Below the pieces are notes generated by a model, which saw nothing but the letters and a program-made list of their open reading frames with translations, was not told the DNA's origin and did no database searches. Source: Cognatundibacterium oligocarboniphilum (GTDB lineage: Bacteria; Pseudomonadota; Gammaproteobacteria; Burkholderiales; Burkholderiaceae_D). Taken from it: 64,000 bases of DNA. The stretch lies in assembly GCF_013377855.1 (NCBI RefSeq), contig NZ_JABXYJ010000005.1, positions 1-64,000 of the forward strand, given 5' to 3'. Below, one piece after another: positions 31,361 through 39,028 of this stretch (within the stretch, counting starts at the first letter, position 1; each line of letters begins with the position of its first letter). A program made the translations under genes and the position numbers.

Positions 31361-32134
31361 ATGGAGTTACGTCATGAAGCCCTGCTGGCATTGCTTGATT
31401 GCGATACCGGCAGCAAGTGCCGGCGTGTGCTGGCCATCCCCGATACGGTGGTGCTCGACATTTGTTGTCAGATCACGACTCCCGAAGGCATTCCCGGCCG
31501 CCCGGTGAAACCGGAACTGGTCACGCCCGGTCAGGTCGGGCGTCGTGCCATGCATACCGTGGAAGGCCGGGCAGTGCTGATTCATGCGCTGGCACACATT
31601 GAGCTGAATGCAGTTAATCTGGCCTGCGATATTCTCTGGCGTTTTCCCGGTATGCCGGAACGCTTTTACCGCGACTGGCTGAAAGTCGCCAGGGAAGAGG
31701 CCTGTCATTTTCAACTGCTGCAAGCGCATTTGCAGACGCTGGGTTACGCCTACGGTGACTTTACAGCGCATAACAGTTTATGGGAAATGGCAGCAAAAAC
31801 CAGTCAGGATCTGATTGCCCGACTAGCGCTGGTGCCGCGCACGCTGGAGGCGCGCGGACTGGATGTGACCCCCGGTATTGCCGCCAAACTGGCGCAGGCC
31901 GGAGATCAGGCGGCTGCCGATATTCTGGATATTATTTACCGCGATGAAATTGGTCATGTCGCTATCGGTAACGACTGGTATAAAACATTATGTCAACAAC
32001 AGCAGCTTGATCCGGTCGCCACTTATGCCGTGTTGGCCGAAAAATACAAAGCCCCGCGTTTGCGCGGGCCTTTCAATCTGGAAGGACGACGTGCTGCCGG
32101 TTTCGATGAAAATGAGCTGATGGCACTGACGTAA
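31361..32134 (+). CDS. DUF455 ferritin-like protein
   Basis: A 257-residue helical protein of the DUF455 family, which has a ferritin-like di-metal fold. Candidate metal ligands are HIELNAVNLACD, then AREEACHFQLL and YRDEIGHVAIGNDWY, giving Glu and Glu-X2-His motifs in repeated helices. The preferred start is ATG 31361, with GAGG at 31352-31355; a TTG at 31334 or ATG at 31358 are possible. Function is unknown. An inverted repeat, AATGCCCGC (32134-32142) and GCGGGCATT (32188-32196), follows the stop and may end the transcript. Confidence 0.85.
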   Translation: MELRHEALLALLDCDTGSKCRRVLAIPDTVVLDICCQITTPEGIPGRPVKPELVTPGQVGRRAMHTVEGRAVLIHALAHIELNAVNLACDILWRFPGMPERFYRDWLKVAREEACHFQLLQAHLQTLGYAYGDFTAHNSLWEMAAKTSQDLIARLALVPRTLEARGLDVTPGIAAKLAQAGDQAAADILDIIYRDEIGHVAIGNDWYKTLCQQQQLDPVATYAVLAEKYKAPRLRGPFNLEGRRAAGFDENELMALT

Positions 32135-32349
32135 ATGCCCGCGAAACGGCCATCCGCGGCCGGATAAACGCATCAATACCAATACCTGCGGGCATTCCAG
32201 ATCAGGCGCAGTAGCGATGAAAGAGCGCTGATTATGTATTCCAGACTGCCGCGTTCAGCGCACCTCTGACCAGAAACTGATTTTTTCCCAGTTGTGTTGA
32301 ACCCGTTGCCTTGACCGGTACGCGGCGTTGAACTATTTCAGTGAGTTAT

Positions 32350-33003
32350 TTAGTCGCCGGCATGAATGCTGCCTATACCCTCGACGCTTTTCACCAGTTG
32401 CTTCGGATTTCCGTAATAGGTCAGGGTGCCGATACCCTGTACGTTGGCATTCAGTTTTTCGCGGGCGTTGACCGAAACTGCGCCAATGCCTTCCACATTC
32501 ACATCGGCCCGCTCCGCCACCAGATCTTTGGTTTCAACCAGTCCGACACCTTGTGCGCGTAACCGCAGATATTTGGTCTTTCCCGTTGCAACCAGCATAC
32601 CTGCACCTTCATAAGACAACTCAAATTCATCGCTGTTAATGTTGATCAGCTTCGTCAGGCCGGCTCCTTCCATTTTGAAGCGATTGAGTTGCGGAACGGT
32701 AATGATGACTTGCGCATCATCCGAAATATGGATGTTGTGCTTTTCTTTATAAGACAGAATGAGTTCATTGCCGATCACCTCAGTGATCACTCTGGAAGCA
32801 AATTTTTCATTGCCTTTAATGGTAATCGACTGCGTTTTACCGACTTCCACCGTCACATTCATCGCACTGTGGCTTTTGATGACATTAAAGCTGGCGACGT
32901 TGCGGCTGAAATCTTCCGCTATCGCTGCGTGGCAGAATAAAAACGCAGAGAAAAACAGGCCAGACAGCGTGACAGCAGAACGATTTGGTTGAATGCGCAT
33001 CAT
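32350..33003 (-). CDS. Secreted GIN-domain (DUF2807) protein
   Basis: Exported protein of 217 residues with an N-terminal signal peptide (hydrophobic segment LSGLFFSAFLFCHAAIA). The mature part has the DUF2807 or GIN beta-solenoid pattern: repeated Gly-rich turns such as MEGAGLTKL, YEGAGML, AQGVGLVE, VEGIGAVSV and VQGIGTLTYYG, ending in SVEGIGSIHAGD. Such domains are described as putative adhesin heads but their ligands are not known. It stands alone between the DUF455 gene and an acetyltransferase gene. Confidence 0.85.
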   Translation of the reverse strand: MMRIQPNRSAVTLSGLFFSAFLFCHAAIAEDFSRNVASFNVIKSHSAMNVTVEVGKTQSITIKGNEKFASRVITEVIGNELILSYKEKHNIHISDDAQVIITVPQLNRFKMEGAGLTKLININSDEFELSYEGAGMLVATGKTKYLRLRAQGVGLVETKDLVAERADVNVEGIGAVSVNAREKLNANVQGIGTLTYYGNPKQLVKSVEGIGSIHAGD

Positions 33004-33140
33004 GTTCTCCAGAGAAAGTAAGTGAAACCGGAGTCAGCCGGAATGCGGCGATTATCTGCCGGCATCACCAATACTGAAACCTTCTTGCGACAAAGTGCAA
33101 AATTCATGGTTCAGAATGCTTTTTTTAGCAGGAAGACTGA

Positions 33141-33710
33141 TCATTGATCTGGGCTCGCAGAGCCGACTGCGACATCCTCTGAATGGTTGGCGTGTCGTTC
33201 AAAATACAGCAGATCCATCCACTTTCCATTTCGCAGCAAGGCAGAATGTGCGTGACCAAATTGGGTAAATCCGCATTTCCGCATGATCGCCAGCGATGAA
33301 TGATTGTCCGCGATGACCATTGCTTCAATGCGCCACAGACCGAGTGTTGCAAAAGCATGGTGAGCTACTGCGCTAACGGCTTCGGTGGCGTAACCCTGTC
33401 CACCATGGCGGGCGCTGAAACGGTAGCCCAGGGTCGCCCTGAAATAATCCTTTTTTTCAATGCCGCGCAGAGTGATGCGACCAACGATTTCATCGCCATA
33501 CCATGCCAGGTAATGCAATTCCTGCTGGGCTTGCGCCTGCCACTGTGCTTGCCGCAGGCTCTCACGAACATTATCAGGTGTGTAGAATGCTGCGCCGCGG
33601 CTGGCGATCCATTGTTCGAAGTGCCTCCGGTTTTCCAGCTCAAAAGCAAGCAGGGCGGTGCTGTCATCGGTATGAGCCAGGCGTATGTGGAGACGGGCTG
33701 AGGAGATCAT
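33141..33710 (-). CDS. GNAT acetyltransferase (RimJ/RimL-like)
   Basis: N-acetyltransferase of about 189 residues. GRITLRGIEKKD, FSARHGGQGYATEAVSAV (the Arg/Gln-x-x-Gly-x-Gly/Ala acetyl-CoA loop) and NHSSLAIMRKCGFTQFG are standard RimJ/RimL-type GNAT motifs. I chose ATG 33710; a TTG 45 bases upstream also lies in frame. The substrate could be a ribosomal protein N-terminus or a small amine; the sequence does not say. Confidence 0.85.
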   Translation of the reverse strand: MISSARLHIRLAHTDDSTALLAFELENRRHFEQWIASRGAAFYTPDNVRESLRQAQWQAQAQQELHYLAWYGDEIVGRITLRGIEKKDYFRATLGYRFSARHGGQGYATEAVSAVAHHAFATLGLWRIEAMVIADNHSSLAIMRKCGFTQFGHAHSALLRNGKWMDLLYFERHANHSEDVAVGSASPDQ

Positions 33711-33861
33711 TGCAGCATGCTGTTCCGGATATTGTAGAAGCGATAGCGCCGGCAAAAACGCATTTCACCGGACAGATGTGTTTAAATAATGCCACTGCTG
33801 GCAGCGCATCAGCAGATTTTGCAGATGCACACATTCCTCTTTTGAATTAGTGAATATTATC

Positions 33862-34494
33862 ATGCGAGTTCTGATATCCATTCTGTTCCGGTTGTTGTTT
33901 CTGCTTGGTGCTTCCGGTGTACTGGTGAGTTTTTCCGATGCTGCAGCACAGACTGTCCGTGTGAATCGAGGAGCCGCAATTACCGTATTACTGACCGGGT
34001 TTGCCGTGAATAAGCCAGCGCAGGTTCAGGATATTGATGACATTGCACAGGGGTTACCGCGGGCACTGGTACGCCGTCTGGCACAAACTCCGTCATTTCA
34101 GATCAAAACAACACCGGACTTATTATCGCTCGACTGGCAATTCAGTCAGGCGGATAGTAAATTGCTGGCGCAGACTGCGGCTTTGTATCATGTGCAGTAC
34201 GTGATTGCAGGGCAAGTTCTGAACGCCGGAGTTCATACCGAGCCGGTGTGGCTGGGATTGCGGGAGAAAAAACACAGGGCGCTGCAACTGGAAATCCATT
34301 TATATGATGCCCTGGCCGGAGTGCTGGTGCAGCGTTACGAATTTTCCACGAGTGTAACCGGTGATGTGCAGATCGGCAGAGAACATGTATTTGATGGCGC
34401 CGGATTTCAGGCAACAGTTTATGGAAAAGCCATCGATGGGTTGCTGGACGAGATTGCGCAGAAAATGGGTGCCAAAATCCTGAGTTTGCCCTGA
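33862..34494 (+). CDS. Secreted protein of unknown function, FlgT/CsgG-like fold possible
   Basis: A 210-residue protein with a signal peptide (hydrophobic core ISILFRLLFLLGASGVLV, cleavage near AAAQ). The mature part has ALVRRLAQTPSFQI followed by AALYHVQYVIAGQVL, a pattern seen in FlgT middle domains, CsgG-like lipoproteins and TolB N-terminal domains, where a pseudo-nucleotide-binding fold takes many roles. No flagellar or curli gene is nearby. I do not recognise it as a named gene. GTG 33850 is an alternative start four codons upstream. It converges with the acyl-CoA synthetase gene. Confidence 0.65.
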   Translation: MRVLISILFRLLFLLGASGVLVSFSDAAAQTVRVNRGAAITVLLTGFAVNKPAQVQDIDDIAQGLPRALVRRLAQTPSFQIKTTPDLLSLDWQFSQADSKLLAQTAALYHVQYVIAGQVLNAGVHTEPVWLGLREKKHRALQLEIHLYDALAGVLVQRYEFSTSVTGDVQIGREHVFDGAGFQATVYGKAIDGLLDEIAQKMGAKILSLP

Positions 34495-34582
34495 GGTGAT
34501 TAAGCCGCCCGGCATGGCCTGAATATGGAGGAAGGTGAAAGACTGCCGGTTGGTGAGCCGGACAGCCCGTTTCTTGCAGATA

Positions 34583-36295
34583 TTACGTACGTTTTTGTTT
34601 GAATCTTTCCTGCTCCTGCAGGCGTAGTACCCGCCGCTGCACTTTGCCGGTTGTCGTCATGGGCAAGGCATCGATAAATTCAATTTCTTTCGGATATTCA
34701 TAGGGAGCGAGTTTTCCCTTGACGTGTTTCTGCAATTCCAGAATCAGCTTGTCACTGGCTTTGTAGCCAGGGCTCAGCACGACGTATGCTTTGACCAGAT
34801 TGCCGCGTTCTTTGTCCGGCTTGGGAACCACCGCAGTATTGGCGACAGCAGGATGCTTGACCAGACAATTTTCAATTTCTGACGGACCAATCCGGTAGCC
34901 GGCTGCCTTGAACATATCATCTGCCCGACCCTGATACCACAGATAACCATCGACATCAGCATAGGCGAGATCGCCGGTGCGGCACCAGTCGCCGGAAAAT
35001 TTATCGCGGGTTGCGGAATCATTTTTCCAATAGCCGAGGAAAAACACCGGATCGGGATGACCATGAATATCAAAGCGGTGCATGGCAACTTCACCGGTCA
35101 CTCCTGCGCCGACCGGCTTGCCATCATCATCAATCACAGCAACCTGATGACCCGGATAGGGGCGCCCCATGCTACCGGGGCGGGCAGGCCATTGCTGGTG
35201 GCTGTTGCCGACGATGTAGTTCATCTCTGTCTGGCCAAACATTTCATTCGGGATGACATTCAGCGCCTGTTCGCACCAGTGGAATACAGCGTCCCCGACG
35301 GCTTCTCCGGCACTCATGATGGCACGCAGTTTCAATTTGTATTTTTCACGCGGTGCGGGTTCCGCTTTCATCATCATTTTGAGGGCGGTAGGGAACAGGA
35401 AGGTATTGGTGATTTTGTATTTTTCCAGCAGATAGAACGCCGTTTCTGCGGTGAATCGACCCTGATAGCCGACAATCGGTTGACCGAAATACAGTGATGG
35501 CAACAACGCATCCATCAGACCGCCAGTCCAGGCCCAGTCGGCCGGTGACCAGAACACATCTTTCTTTTTGGGAAACCAGTTCTGGGAAGCGACAAAGCCG
35601 GTCAGATTGCCAATGATTGCCGAATGAGGGATCAGCGCGCCCTTTGGTGCGCCTGTGGTACCGCTGGTGTAAATCAGAATTGCCGGATCGGTAGCGCGGG
35701 TCTGGATCATTTCAAAATCAACCGGCATTTGCGGCAGATAATTTGCCCATTCCAGATGCGGGAAATCGGCAGGTGCATGTGGACAATCGACGGTAATGAG
35801 GGTCTGCAGGTGTGGGCAGCTCCGGGCAATTGATAAATAGGCATCCAGTCCGCTGCTGTCGAGTATCAGTGCTTTGGCTTCGCTATGTTGCAGCCGGTAT
35901 TCCAGCGCTTCCGGCCCGAACAGAAAAGACAGCGGCATCACGATTGCCCCCATCTGCAGACAGGCCATGATCGTAATGGCCGTCTCTGGCCGTTGCGGCA
36001 TGATGCAGGCGACTACATCGCCACGCTGTACGCCTTGTAATTGCAACAGGTGAGACAGTTGATTGGCTGCCTTGGATAAACCTGCGTAACTCAGGCGGCT
36101 GGTGTTGCCTGCACTGTCTTCGTGATAAATGGCGGTACGTTTTGTCTCAGACGCCCAGCGTCGACAGCATGCTTCGGCGATATTGAAATACAGTGGAACT
36201 TCCCACCGGAAATTCCGGTATAGCGTTGAATAATGATCGACGCTATCTGCAGCCATGTCTGTCACCTGCGATTTGAGGGTGTCCTGCGGTTTCAT
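34583..36295 (-). CDS. AMP-forming acyl-CoA synthetase
   Basis: Adenylates a carboxylic acid and transfers it to CoA. The 570-residue ANL-family enzyme has P-loop YTSGTTGAPKG, GQTEMNYIVGNS, the ATP-binding Asp in WCRTGDLAYAD, the hinge GRADDMFKAAGYRIGP, and the catalytic C-terminal Lys in TTTGKVQRR. FWSPADWAWTGGL is typical of the acetyl/medium-chain acyl-CoA synthetase group. Chain length preference is unknown. A palindrome, GAACG-GT-CGTTC, 22 bases upstream of the start suggests control by a TetR-type regulator not encoded in this window. Confidence 0.9.
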   Translation of the reverse strand: MKPQDTLKSQVTDMAADSVDHYSTLYRNFRWEVPLYFNIAEACCRRWASETKRTAIYHEDSAGNTSRLSYAGLSKAANQLSHLLQLQGVQRGDVVACIMPQRPETAITIMACLQMGAIVMPLSFLFGPEALEYRLQHSEAKALILDSSGLDAYLSIARSCPHLQTLITVDCPHAPADFPHLEWANYLPQMPVDFEMIQTRATDPAILIYTSGTTGAPKGALIPHSAIIGNLTGFVASQNWFPKKKDVFWSPADWAWTGGLMDALLPSLYFGQPIVGYQGRFTAETAFYLLEKYKITNTFLFPTALKMMMKAEPAPREKYKLKLRAIMSAGEAVGDAVFHWCEQALNVIPNEMFGQTEMNYIVGNSHQQWPARPGSMGRPYPGHQVAVIDDDGKPVGAGVTGEVAMHRFDIHGHPDPVFFLGYWKNDSATRDKFSGDWCRTGDLAYADVDGYLWYQGRADDMFKAAGYRIGPSEIENCLVKHPAVANTAVVPKPDKERGNLVKAYVVLSPGYKASDKLILELQKHVKGKLAPYEYPKEIEFIDALPMTTTGKVQRRVLRLQEQERFKQKRT

Positions 36296-36316
36296 CGGGT
36301 CTCCGTTATAATTATC

Positions 36317-36328
36317 GAACGGTCGTTC
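36317..36328. promoter_or_regulatory. Candidate TetR-type operator
   Basis: GAACGGTCGTTC is a 5-2-5 palindrome between the divergent acyl-CoA synthetase and hydrolase genes. Palindromes of this kind are common TetR-family targets in fatty-acid catabolism genes of proteobacteria. The cognate regulator is not visible here. Confidence 0.5.
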
Positions 36329-36437
36329 TATTGTTGTCAGTGTTATCCTTGCGTTTCAGATATCTGCATCCTACTGCATATCGTTCTTTCCTGAGCTTTG
36401 CCGGAAAGATTTTCTTGATGAAAAGAATTAATCAGCC

Positions 36438-37328
36438 ATGTCTATTGCCCGTCTGCCTTCCCGTTCTGAGTTCATTCAAGTCCGTGGTTTACGTTACCAC
36501 GTCCGCCACTGGGGTAATGAAGATGCGCCATTAATTGTCATGCTGCATGGCTGGATGGACGTGTCAGCATCATTTCAGTTTGTAGTGGATCATCTGCAGC
36601 ACGACTGGCATGTCATCGCGCCGGATTTGCGGGGATTTGGCCTGACCGATACACCGGGAACGGATACCTACTGGTTTCCGGATTATCTGGGTGACCTGGA
36701 TGCCGTTCTGCAGCATTACGTACCGCAAGGTCCTGTGAATTTGCTGGGCCACAGTATGGGGGCGAATGTGGCTGGTCTGTATGCTGGCACACGGCCTGAA
36801 CGGGTGCGTCGGCTGGTGAACCTGGAAGGTTTCGGTTTACCTGCCACCCATGCGGAGCAGGCCCCGGGCCGTTATCGTCAGTGGCTTGATGAATTGCGGC
36901 GACCGCCGTCGCTGCGGACTTACGTTTCGCAGGCCGAAGTTGCTGCACGCCTGCAAAAGACCAATCCGCGTTTGTCGGATGAGCGTGCAGCCTTTCTTTC
37001 CGGTTGCTGGGCAAAACAGGATTCGGAAGGGCGGTGGGTCATCTTAGGCGACCCTGCACATAAACAGACCAGCCCGCTGTTATTCCATGTCGAGGAAGTC
37101 ATGGCGTGCTGGCGGCAGATCACCGCACCGGTATTGTGGATGCAGGCTGATGATACCGATGTATGGCACTGGATGGGGCCGAAAGAGCAGGCGCAGGCAG
37201 AGATTGACCGGCGCCTGGCACATATTCCGCAATTGCAGAAGGAGATGATCACCAATGCAGGGCATATGCTGCATCATGACCAGCCGGAATTGCTGGCAAG
37301 TCTGATTGAGGATTTTTTACTCAGATAA
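36438..37328 (+). CDS. Alpha/beta hydrolase
   Basis: Soluble serine hydrolase of 296 residues. HGWMDVSASF is the oxyanion-hole loop, GHSMGANVAGLYAG is the nucleophile elbow with the catalytic Ser, MQADDTDVW supplies the acid, and NAGHMLHHDQPE the catalytic His. It is divergent from the acyl-CoA synthetase gene with the GAACG palindrome between them, so both may answer to the same regulator, as would fit an ester or thioester hydrolase in fatty-acid use. Substrate unknown. Confidence 0.82.
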   Translation: MSIARLPSRSEFIQVRGLRYHVRHWGNEDAPLIVMLHGWMDVSASFQFVVDHLQHDWHVIAPDLRGFGLTDTPGTDTYWFPDYLGDLDAVLQHYVPQGPVNLLGHSMGANVAGLYAGTRPERVRRLVNLEGFGLPATHAEQAPGRYRQWLDELRRPPSLRTYVSQAEVAARLQKTNPRLSDERAAFLSGCWAKQDSEGRWVILGDPAHKQTSPLLFHVEEVMACWRQITAPVLWMQADDTDVWHWMGPKEQAQAEIDRRLAHIPQLQKEMITNAGHMLHHDQPELLASLIEDFLLR

Positions 37329-37625
37329 TTTGTTGATGTCGTTTTTTTTCGCGTCACCTGCAGTCCGGTAAAAGGCGGCAGGTTGAGGAAGATTCCAATG
37401 ATCAGATTCAGCATGCGATCGTACTCAGGCCAATCCTGTCATCATGAGATAAGGTTATCTGCGGTACACTGACAGGCTAAGGACTTACACAAAATACGAC
37501 AGCGATACTTGGTGTCTTGCCGCGCAATCTGCATTGCCTTCATCGCCATGTTTTGCCGCTATTTTTTTGTGTCATCCTGAAATTCTGTATTTGCTAATGC
37601 TGGCCAATTCAAGGTGTATTTAAAG

Positions 37626-38867
37626 ATGAGTGACAAGATTTCCTGCGGTTTTACCACGACCATCCTGCATAACGACCGTCAGAAAGAAATAGAGCACGGT
37701 TCCGTTCATAAGCCTGTACATACGGCAGTCATGTTTGGCTATAAAGATGCCCGCGCGTTGGCAGATGTTTTTCAGGGCAAGCAATCCGGTTATCGTTATG
37801 GCCGCCAGGGTAATCCGACGGTCTCGGCACTCGAAGATAAAATCACCAAAATGGAAGATGGCATTGCCACGATTGCGTTTGCCACCGGCATGGCCGCGAT
37901 CGGTGCAGTGTTTCAGGCATTGCTACGGCAGGGGGATCATATTGTTTCTTCCCGGTTTTTATTCGGTAATACCAATAGTCTTTGGCAGACCACGGCAGCA
38001 CAGGGCCTGAATGTCTCGATGGTGGATGCGACGGATGTTGCCAACGTTGAAGCGGCACTGACGCCTGCCACCCGTATGGTATTTGTGGAAACCGTCGCCA
38101 ATCCGCGTACCCAGATTGCTGATCTGAAGCGTATCGGCGATTTATGTCAGGCTCGCGGGATACTGTTTGTCGTTGATAACACCATGACTTCACCTTACCT
38201 GTTCCGCCCCAAGAGTGTGGGTGCTGGTCTGGTGGTGAATTCTCTGACTAAATATATCGCCGGTCATGGCAATGTCTTGGGCGGCGCCCTGACCGACACG
38301 GGTCTGTTCAACTGGACCAATTTTCCGAATATTGCGCCTAATTTCCGTAAACAGCCTGCACCGGCGCAAGGCATGGCACAGATACGTGCGAAGGCTTTGC
38401 GTGATTTTGGTGCGTCTTTATCTCCTGAAGCTGCACACCAGATTGCCATCGGCGCAGAAACAATAGCTTTGCGCATGGAGCGCGCCTGCGCAAATGCGGC
38501 AGCGCTGGCAGCGATGCTTGAAGCTGATCCAAGGGTGGCAAAAGTGCATTATCCCGGGCTGGCCTCTCATCCTCAGCATACGCTGGCAACCGGATTATTC
38601 CGTGCTTACGGAGCCTTATTCAGTTTTGAATTACAACCTGAAATCGACTGTTTTGATTATCTGAACCGGCTGCAGCTGGCAATCAATGCGACCCATCTGG
38701 GAGATACCCGTACGCTTGTGATTCCTGTGGCGCACACCATCTTCTTTGAAATGGGGGCAGAGCAGCGGGCAAAGATGGGTATTGCCGATTCACTCATCAG
38801 GGTATCTGTCGGTATTGAAGACACGTCGGATTTATTACATGATTTTGCGCAGGCTTTACAGGCCTGA
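37626..38867 (+). CDS. Cys/Met metabolism PLP-dependent enzyme (cystathionine/O-acylhomoserine lyase type)
   Basis: Fold-type I pyridoxal-phosphate enzyme of 413 residues. YRYGRQGNPTVSALEDKI, AFATGMAAIGAV, VDNTMTSPYLFRP and the PLP-Lys motif SLTKYIAGHGNVLGGAL (Lys about residue 208) place it in the trans-sulfuration family, which includes cystathionine gamma-synthase, beta-lyase, O-acetylhomoserine sulfhydrylase and methionine gamma-lyase. The exact reaction is not decided by sequence. ATG 37626 was chosen over the in-frame GTG 37614. The 297-base upstream gap holds no feature I can name; I looked for a SAM riboswitch without finding a convincing one. Confidence 0.85.
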   Translation: MSDKISCGFTTTILHNDRQKEIEHGSVHKPVHTAVMFGYKDARALADVFQGKQSGYRYGRQGNPTVSALEDKITKMEDGIATIAFATGMAAIGAVFQALLRQGDHIVSSRFLFGNTNSLWQTTAAQGLNVSMVDATDVANVEAALTPATRMVFVETVANPRTQIADLKRIGDLCQARGILFVVDNTMTSPYLFRPKSVGAGLVVNSLTKYIAGHGNVLGGALTDTGLFNWTNFPNIAPNFRKQPAPAQGMAQIRAKALRDFGASLSPEAAHQIAIGAETIALRMERACANAAALAAMLEADPRVAKVHYPGLASHPQHTLATGLFRAYGALFSFELQPEIDCFDYLNRLQLAINATHLGDTRTLVIPVAHTIFFEMGAEQRAKMGIADSLIRVSVGIEDTSDLLHDFAQALQA

Positions 38868-39028
38868 TCTGACTGGCTTTGAACGATATCAACCGGGGCT
38901 GAGATCACGGTTTTTTGAATGGTCGCTCCAGCAGGTGGTTTGTACAATAACGCCAGGCTGCCTTCACGGACGGAAGGCGTAGCGGCCAGTCGTGTGATCA
39001 CTTTTCCAGTTTCAGACAAGGGGTAATC

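Noticed and set aside
37329-37625. Possible SAM riboswitch upstream of the Cys/Met PLP enzyme
   Set aside because: I examined the 297-base gap for known SAM-sensing layouts and saw no convincing conserved core, so no feature is claimed.
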